Below the pieces are notes generated by a model. That model searched no databases and was not told the DNA's origin. It saw only the letters and a program-made list of their open reading frames with translations. DNA of 53,294 nt from Clostridiaceae bacterium (GTDB taxonomy: Bacteria; Bacillota; Clostridia; Peptostreptococcales; Natronincolaceae). Made by a program: the position numbers and the translations under genes. Positions 45,107 to 53,294 of the stretch are shown piece after piece; position 1 is the stretch's first letter, and every line of letters starts with the position of its first letter. The stretch lies in assembly GCA_020832135.1 (NCBI GenBank), contig JAFIFG010000059.1, positions 1 through 53,294 on the forward strand. The letters are read 5' to 3'.

Positions 45107-45130
45107 ATAACCTATTAGGGGATTAGTAAG

Positions 45131-45871
45131 ATGATTTTAAAAACTGAAGGTTTTGTTTTGAAAAGTAAAAAATATGGGGAGGCTGATAGCCTTCTCACTA
45201 TTTTCACAAGAAAATTAGGTAAGGTAAATGCCATAGCAAAGGGTGCACGAAAACCAAAAAGTACTTTGTCATCAGGAGTTCAACCTTTTTGTTATAGCGA
45301 ATTTATATTATATAAGGGTAAGAGCCTCTATACCGTCAGTCAATCGGAACCGAAGGAAATATTTTATGCACTAAGGGAAGATGTTAAAAAGCTTTCCTAT
45401 GCATCTTATTTAATGGAATTAGTAGAGGTTGTCACCAACGAAGGTCAAACCAACAATAGATTATTTACTCTATTAGGAAGAGCATTATATATATTGGCAA
45501 AGCCGGAGGTGGAAGTAAATACAGTCATTAGAAGTTTTGAAGTAAACTTTATGAACTATTCTGGCTATAAGCCTGAGGTGAGCCAATGTGTAAATTGTGG
45601 CATATCTGATGCTAAAGTCTATAGATTTAGCTCCCAGGAGGGTGGTATATTATGTAATCAGTGCTTTGGCACAGATTTATATGCCATGAAAATTTCTCCC
45701 CATACCCTTCGTCTTATAAAATATTTAATGGCTAAGGATATTACAGAAATAGAAAAATTAAAAATAAGCGACTTTTTAAACGAAGAATTAAAAAAAATAT
45801 TAAAAAACTACATATTAGTGCATATTAATAAATATGACTTTAAAAGCTTAGAGGTAGCCGAAAAATTGTAA
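45131..45871 (+). CDS. recO: DNA repair protein RecO
   Basis: A recombination mediator that loads RecA on SSB-coated DNA with RecR/RecF. 246 residues: N-terminal OB fold ('[21 protein letters not shown]', in part, with '[20 protein letters not shown]'), helical middle and a C-terminal zinc finger with CVNCG (about 154-158) and CNQC (about 176-179). Start at ATG 45131 after AGGGGA. Conserved neighbour of era. Confidence 0.95.
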   Translation: MILKTEGFVLKSKKYGEADSLLTIFTRKLGKVNAIAKGARKPKSTLSSGVQPFCYSEFILYKGKSLYTVSQSEPKEIFYALREDVKKLSYASYLMELVEVVTNEGQTNNRLFTLLGRALYILAKPEVEVNTVIRSFEVNFMNYSGYKPEVSQCVNCGISDAKVYRFSSQEGGILCNQCFGTDLYAMKISPHTLRLIKYLMAKDITEIEKLKISDFLNEELKKILKNYILVHINKYDFKSLEVAEKL

Positions 45872-45891
45872 AAGAGAGGAGTTAGATATGA

Positions 45892-46416
45892 ATGGAAATT
45901 AATCTTGAAAAAATTGATCTTATCCGTGAACGAGCTGGTGTTTCCTACAAAAAAGCAAAAGAAACTTTAGAAATGAATGGTGGAGATGTAGTAGAAGCTT
46001 TAATTTTCTTAGAAGAGGAAAGCAAAAGTGGTAGCAGTAGCACATGGACAAAAAACATGGGTGCAGCTGGGAACGACATGATAGAAAAATTAAAGCGAGT
46101 CATAGAAAGGGGAAACGTAACAAGGGTCCTGGTAAAAAAGGACAACGAAACATTGTTAAACATCCCAGTTACCGCTGGTGCTATAGGGGTTGTTTTGGCT
46201 CCGCTAGTTTCATTACTTGGCATATCTGCAGCGATAGCCACAAAAATGAAGATTGAGATTGTAAAAAATGATGGAAAAACCTATGACCTAAATGAAATAG
46301 CAGAAGAAAAAGTTGGAGAATTTAAAAGCAAAATGAAAAAAAACCAAGATGATTCTATGTTTGACGAAAATATAGACGATACTATAGATGATATAGATAG
46401 TGGAGCAGATTTTTAA
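45892..46416 (+). CDS. DUF4342 protein with UBA-like N-terminus
   Basis: A 174-residue protein. Residues 1-45 resemble the UBA/EF-Ts-type three-helix fold ('IDLIRERAGVSYKKAKETLEMN', in part, then 'GGDVVEALIFLEE'). A middle DUF4342 region of about 80 residues has a hydrophobic stretch at about 93-120 ('VTAGAIGVVLAPLVSLLGI') that may contact the membrane. The tail is acidic. Function unknown. It follows recO by 20 bp, so it probably shares that transcript, and stands just before the glycine T-box. Confidence 0.75.
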   Translation: MEINLEKIDLIRERAGVSYKKAKETLEMNGGDVVEALIFLEEESKSGSSSTWTKNMGAAGNDMIEKLKRVIERGNVTRVLVKKDNETLLNIPVTAGAIGVVLAPLVSLLGISAAIATKMKIEIVKNDGKTYDLNEIAEEKVGEFKSKMKKNQDDSMFDENIDDTIDDIDSGADF

Positions 46417-46426
46417 CAAAAAATTA

Positions 46427-46455
46427 TTGACAATATTACTATAATTTGATAAATT
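46427..46455 (+). promoter_or_regulatory. Promoter of the glycine T-box/glyQS unit
   Basis: TTGACA (46427-46432), 17 bases, TAAATT (46450-46455). Other AT-rich -10 choices exist up to 46471. Confidence 0.5.
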
Positions 46456-46489
46456 TTATATAAATTATAGTAACCAAATAATTGATAAT

Positions 46490-46692
46490 ATGAAACAGGC
46501 TATGATAAAGAGGAGTAGTTAATACTATCATTCAAGCGAGCTAGGGAAGGTGTAAGCCTAGTATGATACATTAATGAAGGGCACTTTTGAGCTAAAACTT
46601 AAAGTGGGTACATAGTACCAACTAGGGTGGAACCGCGGAAGCAGAGTCTTTCGTCCCTATTTTATATAGGGATGGAGGGCTTTATTTTTTTA
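46490..46692 (+). promoter_or_regulatory. Glycine T-box riboswitch
   Basis: A tRNA-sensing leader that lets glyQS be read only when uncharged tRNA-Gly accumulates. The T-box sequence AGGGTGGAACCGCG is at 46624-46637. Within it TGGA (46628-46631) suits the UCCA end of tRNA-Gly, whose discriminator base is U. The Stem I region has an AGTAG-type motif at about 46513, and a GGC glycine codon at 46580-46582 followed by A is the likely specifier. The terminator stem (about 46645-46680) with a T-run to 46691 follows. The gene behind is glycyl-tRNA synthetase, which agrees. Boundaries on the left are approximate. Confidence 0.93.
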
Positions 46693-46717
46693 TAAAATTT
46701 ATTAGGAGGAGATTAGT

Positions 46718-48115
46718 ATGACAACAGAAAAAACAATGGATAAAATCGTATCCTTGGCGAAGTCTAGGGGATTTGTATTTCCTGGATCGGAGATATACGG
46801 TGGATTAGCCAACACATGGGATTATGGTCCTTTAGGTGTAGAGCTTAAAAATAACGTAAAGAAGGCTTGGTGGAAAAAGTTTGTACAGCAAAATCCTCAT
46901 AATGTAGGGTTGGATTCTGCTATATTAATGAATCCTGAAACATGGGTAGCATCAGGACATGTTGGGGGCTTTAATGATCCATTAATGGATTGCAAAAAAT
47001 GCAAAACCCGTTATAGAGCAGATAAGCTTATAGAAGATTATTTAGTACAAAAAGAAGATCAAGTAGATGATGCTAATGTAGATGGCTGGGGTAATGAGAA
47101 GATGAAGTCCTTTATAGTAGAAAAGGAAATCAATTGCCCAGAATGTGGTGCTCAGGATTACACCGATATTCGTCAATTTAACTTGATGTTTAAAACCTTT
47201 CAAGGGGTAACGGATGATAGCAGTACACAAATTTACTTGAGACCAGAAACAGCTCAAGGGATTTTTGTGAATTTTAAAAATGTACAAAGAACCTCTAGAA
47301 AAAAAGTTCCCTTTGGTATAGGACAAATAGGAAAATCCTTTAGAAATGAAATTACACCGGGTAACTTTATCTTTAGAACAAGAGAATTTGAACAAATGGA
47401 ATTAGAATTCTTCTGTAAGCCAGGAGAGGACTTAGAATGGTACGATTATTGGAAAAACTATTGTAAGAACTGGCTTCTTAACTTAAACATGAAGGAAGAT
47501 AGCATAAGGCTAAGAGAGCATGATGCAGATGAACTTTCTCATTACAGTAATGCCACTGTAGATATAGAATTTAGATTTCCTTTTGGTTGGGGTGAACTAT
47601 GGGGTATAGCAGACAGAACTGATTATGACTTAAGAAAGCATAGCGAGCACTCAGGGAACGACTTTACCTACCATGACCCAGTAACCAATGAAAAATATAT
47701 CCCCTACTGTATAGAGCCATCTGTAGGTGTAGATAGAGTAACTTTAGCATTTTTAGTAGATGCCTACGAAGAAGAAGTAATTGATGAAAAAGATACAAGA
47801 ACAGTCTTAAAGCTACACCCAGCCTTAGCACCATTTAAGGCGGCTATACTGCCACTGACGAAAAAGTTAAAGGAAGATACATTGAAGCTATTTGAAAAAC
47901 TTTCAGACAAGTATGCAGTAGATTATGATGAAGCCGGTAGTATAGGTAAGAGATATCGTCGACATGATGAAATAGGTACCCCCTTCTGTATTACCTTTGA
48001 TTACGATTCCCTAGAGGATCATTGTGTAACCGTTAGGGATAGAGATACAATGCAACAGGAGAGAATAGCTATAGATCAGCTAGAGGCTTATTTAGAGGAA
48101 AAAATGAAATTTTAA
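46718..48115 (+). CDS. glyQS: Glycyl-tRNA synthetase, single-chain dimeric type
   Basis: A 465-residue class II synthetase of the alpha2 type (the alternative to glyQ/glyS alpha-beta). Motif 1 region '[19 protein letters not shown]', a zinc-like Cys set 'CKKCKTRY' and 'CPECG', motif 2 '[21 protein letters not shown]' (in part), motif 3 '[13 protein letters not shown]', and the anticodon-binding C-terminal domain from about residue 370. Start ATG 46718 after AGGAGG. Controlled by the T-box directly upstream. Bacillus homologues of this form are often called glyS. Confidence 0.96.
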   Translation: MTTEKTMDKIVSLAKSRGFVFPGSEIYGGLANTWDYGPLGVELKNNVKKAWWKKFVQQNPHNVGLDSAILMNPETWVASGHVGGFNDPLMDCKKCKTRYRADKLIEDYLVQKEDQVDDANVDGWGNEKMKSFIVEKEINCPECGAQDYTDIRQFNLMFKTFQGVTDDSSTQIYLRPETAQGIFVNFKNVQRTSRKKVPFGIGQIGKSFRNEITPGNFIFRTREFEQMELEFFCKPGEDLEWYDYWKNYCKNWLLNLNMKEDSIRLREHDADELSHYSNATVDIEFRFPFGWGELWGIADRTDYDLRKHSEHSGNDFTYHDPVTNEKYIPYCIEPSVGVDRVTLAFLVDAYEEEVIDEKDTRTVLKLHPALAPFKAAILPLTKKLKEDTLKLFEKLSDKYAVDYDEAGSIGKRYRRHDEIGTPFCITFDYDSLEDHCVTVRDRDTMQQERIAIDQLEAYLEEKMKF

Positions 48116-48130
48116 TATAGTCCATAAAAT

Positions 48131-48169
48131 AAATCAGTTGGGTCAAATCTAGATTCAACTGATTTTTTT
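48131..48169 (+). terminator. Terminator of glyQS
   Basis: AAATCAGTTG (48131-48140) pairs with CAACTGATTT (48156-48165), then a T-run to 48169; the loop itself contains the palindrome AATCTAGATT. Confidence 0.9.
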
Positions 48170-48216
48170 AAGAATAATAAAATTCATACTAGTCAAACTA
48201 AAGAAAATATGGTAAA

Positions 48217-48245
48217 TTTGTTATATAGTATAACATATATATAAA
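48217..48245 (+). promoter_or_regulatory. Promoter with overlapping dyad, possible CcpN operator
   Basis: TTGTTA (48218-48223) and TATAAA (48240-48245) with 16-base spacing make a promoter for ccpN-ppdR-ppdK. A dyad TGTTATA-TAG-TATAACA (48219-48235) covers the -35 and spacer. Read on the minus strand, TATGTTATACT fits the CcpN consensus TRTGHYATAYW as I remember it; the plus-strand half differs at one position. This suggests autoregulation. Confidence 0.45.
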
Positions 48246-48266
48246 TAGAGTAACACATAAAACGAG

Positions 48267-48905
48267 GTGATTTACATAGAATTTACAGAGAGACAAAAAA
48301 AGATTATTGAGATTGTAAAACAAAACCAGCCTATAACAGGTCAAGAGATCGGTAATTTGTTAAATGTCACAAGAGCTACCCTTAGACCTGATCTTGCTAT
48401 TCTTACTATGTCAAGTGTTTTAGATGCAAGACCAAAGGTAGGTTATTTCTACACTGGTAAACCCCATGTCAATCTTTTAGAAAAACAGGTGGGCAGCATA
48501 AAGGTAGAAGATATTATGTCTTTACCGGTGGTTGTAACAGAAAATGTATCGGTATATGATGCTATTGTCACCATGTTTTTAGAAGATACAGGAACGGTAT
48601 ATGTAGTTTCCAATAGTGCTTTAGTGGGTGTCGTATCTAGAAAGGATTTTTTAAAGAGCACCATGGGTGGTGGAGATATTAATAAAATTCCAGTAGGTAT
48701 GATTATGAGTCGAATGCCTAACATTATAACTGTATTACCAGAGGAAAGCATATTGGCTGCCGCCAATAAAATTGTAGAGCATGAAGTGGATAGCTTACCG
48801 GTGATAGAAAAGAAGATGGTAGAGGGCAAGGAAAAAATAGAAGTTATTGGTAGAATATCTAAAAGCAATATTACAAAACTATTTGTAGAGATATGTAAGG
48901 ATTAG
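48267..48905 (+). CDS. ccpN: CcpN-type transcription repressor (HTH plus two CBS domains)
   Basis: A 209-213-residue regulator. Residues about 5-60 are a DeoR-like winged helix ('QPITGQEIGNLLNVTRATLRPD', in part); two CBS domains follow ('VEDIMSLPVVVTENVSVYDAI' and 'VGMIMSRMPNIITVLPEESIL', in part). In Bacillus, CcpN represses gluconeogenic genes when ATP is high, and ccpN is followed by the ppdR homologue as here. The start is uncertain: GTG 48267 belongs to the ribosome site GAGGTG, and no ATG, GTG or TTG lies at proper spacing. ATA at 48276 is well spaced and matches where the family's Met is expected. The GTG coordinate is kept by convention. Confidence 0.88.
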   Translation: MIYIEFTERQKKIIEIVKQNQPITGQEIGNLLNVTRATLRPDLAILTMSSVLDARPKVGYFYTGKPHVNLLEKQVGSIKVEDIMSLPVVVTENVSVYDAIVTMFLEDTGTVYVVSNSALVGVVSRKDFLKSTMGGGDINKIPVGMIMSRMPNIITVLPEESILAAANKIVEHEVDSLPVIEKKMVEGKEKIEVIGRISKSNITKLFVEICKD

Positions 48906-48915
48906 GAGGAATAAC

Positions 48916-49749
48916 ATGGGAAAAGAGGATTTAATTATATATATTGTTTCAGACTCCATAGGAGAAACTGCAGAGCAGGTTGCTAAAGCCGCCATAAGTC
49001 AATTTGTATATGACAGCTATGAAATCAGAAGGTTTCCCTTTATCACTGAAAAACAGCAAATTGTTGAAATGCTACAGGAGGCAAAGGAAAACAACTCTAT
49101 TATTATATTTACTATGGTACTTGAGGATTTAAGAGAATTCTTGGTTGCAGAGTCTAGGAAATTACAAATCTCCGCTATAGATATTATGTCTGAAATTGTA
49201 GATGGATTTAGTAATATATTACACTCTACACCGAAAAGAGAGCCAGGACTTATTAGAAGACTGGATGAAAAATACTTTAAAAAGGTAGATGCCATTGAAT
49301 TTGCAGTTAAATACGATGATGGTAAGGATCCAAGGGGATTAAAGAAGGCGGATTTAGTTTTATTAGGTATTTCAAGAACCTCTAAAACTCCCTTAAGCAT
49401 GTATTTAGCCCATAAAAATATCAAGGTGGCAAATGTACCCTTAGTACCTGAAGTAGCTCCACCAAAGGAGTTGTTTGAGGTTCCATCAAAAAAAATCATT
49501 GGATTAACCACGAACCCAATGAAACTCATAGAAATTAGGCAGGAAAGATTAAAGGCTTTAGGTCTTAAAAGTGAAGCAAATTATGCCACTATAGAGAGGA
49601 TTCTAGAGGAGCTAGAGTATGCAGACGATCTTATGAAAAGATTAGGCTGTCCCGTCATTGACGTCTCTAGCAAAGCAGTGGAGGAAAGTGCCAGTATTAT
49701 ATTAGAGATTTTCAGAGAAATAGGGTATAAAGTAAATAATGGTAAATAG
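48916..49749 (+). CDS. ppdR: Pyruvate, phosphate dikinase regulatory protein
   Basis: A 277-residue DUF299 protein, bifunctional: ADP-dependent kinase that inactivates PPDK at a threonine and Pi-dependent phosphorylase that reactivates it. 'YIVSDSIGETAEQVAKAA' at the N-terminus and the P-loop-like 'LLGISRTSKTPLSMYLA' (about 150-166) are diagnostic. The gene pair with ppdK downstream (47 bp) supports PPDK rather than PEP synthase as the target. AGGAGG before the ATG. Confidence 0.94.
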   Translation: MGKEDLIIYIVSDSIGETAEQVAKAAISQFVYDSYEIRRFPFITEKQQIVEMLQEAKENNSIIIFTMVLEDLREFLVAESRKLQISAIDIMSEIVDGFSNILHSTPKREPGLIRRLDEKYFKKVDAIEFAVKYDDGKDPRGLKKADLVLLGISRTSKTPLSMYLAHKNIKVANVPLVPEVAPPKELFEVPSKKIIGLTTNPMKLIEIRQERLKALGLKSEANYATIERILEELEYADDLMKRLGCPVIDVSSKAVEESASIILEIFREIGYKVNNGK

Positions 49750-49796
49750 AAAAGCAAGTTAGCAAATAGGCATAATAATCATAGGAGGTGTATTTA

Positions 49797-52418
49797 TTGA
49801 CAAAATTTGTATATGGTTTTCATGAAGGTAGAGGAGATATGAAACTTTTATTAGGGGGAAAAGGTGCTAATTTAGGAGAAATGACCAGCATAGGTCTTCC
49901 TGTCCCAGAGGGTTTCACCATAACTACAGAAACATGTAATCAATATTATCGTGAGGGAAGCAAACTATGGGATGAGCTACAGAAAGAAATATTAACACAT
50001 CTAGAGGAATTACAGAAGACGACGGGAAAAGTCTTAGGGGATCATAAGAATCCACTTCTAGTATCAGTTAGATCTGGTAGTTCTGTTTCTATGCCAGGCA
50101 TGATGGACACGATACTTAATTTAGGCTTAAATGATGCATCGGTCGAAGGATTGGCACAAGCCACGGGCAATCCTAGATTCGCCTATGATAGCTATAGACG
50201 CTTCATGCAGATGTTTGGAGAAGTGGTGCTACACATACAAAAATATAAATTTGACCACATACTAGAAAATAAGAAGACTGAAAAAAACATTGAGGAAGAT
50301 ACTGAATTAACAGTAGATGATTTAAAGGATATTATAAAAAAATACAAACAAGTGGTGCAGAAAGAGAGCAACATGGGATTCCCACAGGATACCAAAGAAC
50401 AGTTGTTTATGGCAATAGAAGCTGTATTTAAATCTTGGGAAAATCCTAGAGCTAAGGTATATAGAAAATTAAATGACATCCCAGCCTCCTTAGGTACCGC
50501 AGTAAATATTCAATCTATGGTATTTGGAAATATGGGGGATGCTTCTGGAACTGGAGTAGCTTTTACTAGAAATCCCTCCAATGGAGAGAAAAAATTATTT
50601 GGAGAATATCTAATTAATGCTCAGGGAGAAGATGTAGTAGCGGGGATTAGGACACCAAAGCCCATAGAAGAGCTTAAACAAAGAATGCCTAAAGTATACC
50701 AACAATTCAATGATGCAGCAGAAATACTTGAAAAACACTATGGTGATATGCAGGATATTGAATTTACTATAGAAAATGAAAAACTCTATATGCTACAGAC
50801 AAGAACTGGAAAGAGAACAGCATTGGCGGCAATAAACATAGCCGTAGATATGGTGAAGGAAGGCTCCTTAACAAAGGAAGAAGCCATCATGAGGGTAGAA
50901 CCAGCCCAAATAGAACAGTTGCTACATCCAACCTTTGATGAAAAGGCTCTAGAGGAAGCTACCATTATTACCACAGGATTACCAGCTTCATCAGGAGCCG
51001 CCAGTGGGAAAGTATATTTTAACCCTGAAGATGTGGTGGCTGCAAAGGCAAGAGGTGAAAAGGCTATCCTAGTAAGAACAGAAACCTCCCCTGAGGACAT
51101 AGAGGGAATGGTGGCGGCAGAAGGTATTTTAACCTCTAAAGGTGGAATGACATCCCATGCGGCGGTTGTGGCAAGAGGTATGGGAAAATGTTGTATAGCA
51201 GGAGCAGGAGAAGTAAGAGTTGATGAACCAGGCAAAGTATTTCATGTAGGTAAAACTACCTACAAAGAAGGGGATTATATTTCCTTAGAGGGCACCAAAG
51301 GTATGGTGTATCATGGGGAAATTATCACTAAGGATCCTCAATTAAGCGGAAGCTTTATGGAGCTTATGACATGGGTGGATAAAACCAGAAAACTAAAAAT
51401 TAGAACCAATGCCGATACCTCTAGAGATGCAGAAAAAGCAATAGAATTTGGCGCAGAAGGCATAGGTCTATGTAGAACAGAGCATATGTTCTTTGAGGAA
51501 TCAAGAATTACTGCCGTTAGAAAAATGATCCTAGCCACTAATGAAGCCGATAGAAAAAAAGCTCTACAACAGCTATTACCGATGCAAAGACAGGATTTTG
51601 TAGAGATTTTTAAAACAATGGGGGAGAGACCAGTTACCGTAAGACTATTAGACCCACCATTACATGAGTTTTTACCACATGAAGAAAAAGACATAGAACA
51701 ATTAGCCATCAAAATGGAAATGCCAGTAAAACAATTACGGGAGGTTATAGAAGATTTAAAGGAAGTAAATCCTATGCTGGGGCATAGAGGTTGTAGATTA
51801 GCAGTAACCTACCCAGAGATATACGAAATGCAGGTAAGAGCAATTTTAGAAGCAGCTATTATAGTAAAGAATGAAGGCGGTCATGTGATTCCTGAAATCA
51901 TGATTCCATTAGTAGGAGAACTGAAGGAGCTTCAATACAATAAAGATATTGTTATAAACACTGCTAAAGAGGTTATGGAGAAAAACGAAGCTTCAATTGA
52001 CTATTTAATAGGCACCATGATAGAAGTGCCACGGGCGGCTATTACCGCTGATGAAATAGCAGAGGAAGCCGAGTTCTTTTCCTTTGGAACCAATGATTTA
52101 ACCCAAATGACCTATGGCTATTCAAGAGATGATGCAGGGAAATTCATAAGTCAATACAAAGATAAAAACATATTGGCAAAGGATCCCTTCCAACAGATAG
52201 ATAGAAAAGGTGTAGGGAAGCTTATGGAAATAGCTGTAGAATTAGGCAAAAAAGCTAGACCAAGTATCAAACTAGGTATCTGTGGAGAACACGGAGGAGA
52301 TCCAAGTTCTATAGAGTTCTGCCATTTACTCGGATTAGAATACGTATCTTGTTCACCTTATCGGGTACCAGTGGCACGGTTGGCTGCAGCTCAGTCGGCC
52401 ATACGTCATTCAAACTAG
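49797..52418 (+). CDS. ppdK: Pyruvate, phosphate dikinase
   Basis: Reversibly converts pyruvate, ATP and Pi to PEP, AMP and PPi; in anaerobes it can serve both glycolysis and gluconeogenesis. 873 residues, the normal length. N-terminal ATP-grasp domain ('GGKGANLGEMTSIGLPVPEG'), swivelling phospho-His domain with 'GGMTSHAAVVARGMGKCC' (catalytic His; the nearby Thr is the PpdR target), and C-terminal PEP/pyruvate TIM barrel ('GLCRTEHMFF', 'GTNDLTQMTYG', 'GICGEHGGDP' with catalytic Cys). TTG at 49797 is the start, eight bases after AGGAGG; the GTG at 49788 is in the ribosome site. Confidence 0.96.
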   Translation: MTKFVYGFHEGRGDMKLLLGGKGANLGEMTSIGLPVPEGFTITTETCNQYYREGSKLWDELQKEILTHLEELQKTTGKVLGDHKNPLLVSVRSGSSVSMPGMMDTILNLGLNDASVEGLAQATGNPRFAYDSYRRFMQMFGEVVLHIQKYKFDHILENKKTEKNIEEDTELTVDDLKDIIKKYKQVVQKESNMGFPQDTKEQLFMAIEAVFKSWENPRAKVYRKLNDIPASLGTAVNIQSMVFGNMGDASGTGVAFTRNPSNGEKKLFGEYLINAQGEDVVAGIRTPKPIEELKQRMPKVYQQFNDAAEILEKHYGDMQDIEFTIENEKLYMLQTRTGKRTALAAINIAVDMVKEGSLTKEEAIMRVEPAQIEQLLHPTFDEKALEEATIITTGLPASSGAASGKVYFNPEDVVAAKARGEKAILVRTETSPEDIEGMVAAEGILTSKGGMTSHAAVVARGMGKCCIAGAGEVRVDEPGKVFHVGKTTYKEGDYISLEGTKGMVYHGEIITKDPQLSGSFMELMTWVDKTRKLKIRTNADTSRDAEKAIEFGAEGIGLCRTEHMFFEESRITAVRKMILATNEADRKKALQQLLPMQRQDFVEIFKTMGERPVTVRLLDPPLHEFLPHEEKDIEQLAIKMEMPVKQLREVIEDLKEVNPMLGHRGCRLAVTYPEIYEMQVRAILEAAIIVKNEGGHVIPEIMIPLVGELKELQYNKDIVINTAKEVMEKNEASIDYLIGTMIEVPRAAITADEIAEEAEFFSFGTNDLTQMTYGYSRDDAGKFISQYKDKNILAKDPFQQIDRKGVGKLMEIAVELGKKARPSIKLGICGEHGGDPSSIEFCHLLGLEYVSCSPYRVPVARLAAAQSAIRHSN

Positions 52419-52520
52419 TTGACAACGTCCTCCTATTTAATTGGAGACGTATACACCTAAACTTAGATGTATAACCCAAAATGATTGCTCTCTATAGCGT
52501 CGGTATAAGATAACATTGGT

Positions 52521-52751
52521 ATGCTGCAATTCATGCAATCGAAATAAGGCCTCAAAAGAGGTTGGGCAAAGGCAAAAGTCTTTATATACCAAGGGTTTGC
52601 GAGATTCGGCATAGTGTTTGCCAAAGTACTTGGTGTTTCGTATTCTACAATCAGAAGAAGGCTAATTGAGTATAAGCTATATCCGATTGATTTACATGAC
52701 ATCAAAAATACCTACATCTTGTTATATTTAGATGACCTAATTAAAAAATGA
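52521..52751 (+). pseudogene. Decayed gene with HTH-like 'AKVLGVSYSTIRRRL' segment
   Basis: One frame reads MLQFMQSK, then a TAA stop at 52545-52547, then 67 further residues to a TGA at 52749-52751, with no plausible start after the internal stop. The second part contains 'FAKVLGVSYSTIRRRLIEYK', which looks like a Fis-type or similar helix-turn-helix ('x-A-x-x-L-G-V-S-x-S-T-x-x-R-R-L'). This suggests a remnant of a regulator or recombinase gene. No ribosome site is seen. A leftward frame of 80 residues over the same bases has no recognisable content. Between ppdK and this remnant there is only a weak hairpin (52425-52450). Confidence 0.4.
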
Positions 52752-52761
52752 TAGATAAGTC

Positions 52762-52808
52762 AAAGGACATTACATATGATATGACTAATATGTAATGTCC
52801 TTTCCTTC
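52762..52808 (+). terminator. Strong terminator at the end of the ppdK region
   Basis: Arms 52762-52777 and 52788-52803 pair perfectly over 16 bp (10-base loop), followed by a T-rich tract. Probably terminates ccpN-ppdR-ppdK readthrough, or served the decayed gene. Confidence 0.8.
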
Positions 52809-53149
52809 TTTTACTAATGCCCCGGTTTCTTGAATAAATCATTTAAAGTTAGAGACTATATCAAACTCTATATTTTCTCCCTCTTTATTAGTTTATCCCT
52901 TATTAAGCTAACCTGCCTTTACTTCAACAAAAAAGAGATACTTCGCTTTCTACATTCACCAAATAAAAGTACATAATCTTTTTTTTAATTCGATTTGTTT
53001 TTGTTCTTAACACTCGATAAAACTCTAATCTTTCTTACATATGTAATTTATATCTAAATAAATTCTTTCTTCTTATACATAATTAATGCTGAAAAGGGAG
53101 AAATTAAGCAGGGTAAAATTAATGATAAAAAAAATTAAGAGGTGGAAAC
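52809..53149. other. Gene-free AT-rich stretch
   Basis: About 340 bp with no convincing reading frame, RNA gene or strong inverted repeat on either strand. Long T-rich runs (around 52979-52986) and TA-rich segments occur. The last 20 bp hold AGAGGTGG, the ribosome site for the next gene. I could not define a promoter, so expression may depend on a sporulation sigma factor. Confidence 0.5.
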
Positions 53150-53294
53150 ATGCAAAATGAAAACCATAATGAGCTTTTGAACGAGGACTTTAAAATAGTT
53201 CAACAAAACGTAAGTGAGTTTCAAGATGACTTTAAATTATCAAAATCTGGCTTTGACACAACTATGCCAGGACATACAACAACCCATCCACAAA
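53150..53294 (+). CDS. Unknown protein, 5' end only
   Basis: ATG at 53150 follows AGAGGTGG at correct spacing and the frame stays open to the window edge. The first 48 residues are hydrophilic, N/Q/D/E-rich, with a T/H/P-rich stretch beginning 'TMPGHTTTHPQ'. There is no signal peptide. I do not recognise it; too little is visible to assign a family. Confidence 0.6.
   Translation, partial: MQNENHNELLNEDFKIVQQNVSEFQDDFKLSKSGFDTTMPGHTTTHPQ

Noticed and set aside
52463-52705. Leftward 80-residue frame
   Set aside because: No ribosome site and no family resemblance; the other strand carries an HTH-like remnant over the same bases.
1-53294. tRNA or rRNA genes, transposases, phage genes, CRISPR arrays
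   Set aside because: Reading both strands I found no tRNA T-loop/acceptor patterns, rRNA segments, transposase or integrase genes with intact frames, or regularly spaced repeats.

Overview
The window is AT-rich DNA from an endospore-forming, low-GC Gram-positive anaerobe of the Clostridia. Gene content and order look most like Alkaliphilus and its relatives; that genus-level guess is from memory of synteny, not from a search. Support for a spore former: gpr, spoIIP, yqfC, yqfD and a Ger(x)C fragment. Support for a Firmicute: CIRCE, a glycine T-box, ccpN/ppdR, and a gene order that follows the Bacillus comEC-holA-rpsT-gpr-spoIIP-lepA-hemW-hrcA...era-recO block.

Layout. 1-5 kb: the 3' end of a spore-germination Ger(x)C lipoprotein, a DEAD-box helicase, and a leftward group (PgpA-like lipid phosphatase, AlaX editing protein, unknown anchored protein). 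5-10.8 kb: the accessory part. It holds a solitary adenine-specific DNA methylase behind a terminator-like leader, a secreted ComEC-type metallo-hydrolase lipoprotein, a TPR protein, a second metallo-hydrolase and a small unknown protein. 10.8-11.0 kb: a gene-free stretch packed with hairpins. 11.1-13.6 kb: a three-gene ABC exporter-like module whose permease has two His-rich extracellular segments, next to a Cys-containing lipoprotein (possible metal system). 13.6-32 kb: the conserved block comEC (channel part only), holA, rpsT (opposite strand), gpr, spoIIP, small membrane protein, lepA, hemW, hrcA-grpE-dnaK-dnaJ with CIRCE, prmA, rsmE, mtaB, hinT, rpsU, yqeY. 32-46.4 kb: a secreted EEP-family phosphohydrolase, nfeD-floA, a Q-rich membrane protein, yqfC-yqfD-phoH-pgpH-ybeY, a kinase/phosphatase lipid fusion, a YerB-like lipoprotein, cdd, era, yqzL, recO, DUF4342. 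46.4-52.4 kb: T-box, glyQS, ccpN, ppdR, ppdK. The right end has a decayed gene, a strong terminator, about 350 bp without genes, and the start of an unknown gene.

How the genes work together. Most are housekeeping: translation quality control (lepA, rsmE, prmA, mtaB, era, ybeY, alaX, glyQS), protein folding under HrcA control, spore morphogenesis and germination, membrane organisation and lipid recycling, and pyruvate/PEP interconversion (CcpN-PpdR-PpdK). The parts most worth a second look are the His-rich ABC module, the hairpin cluster before it, the orphan methylase with its leader, the separation of ComEC channel and hydrolase domains, the kinase-phosphatase fusion, and several RNA-level signals (spoIIP ribosome site inside a hairpin, terminator inside a coding sequence before lepA, possible CcpN operator plus a non-standard ccpN start).
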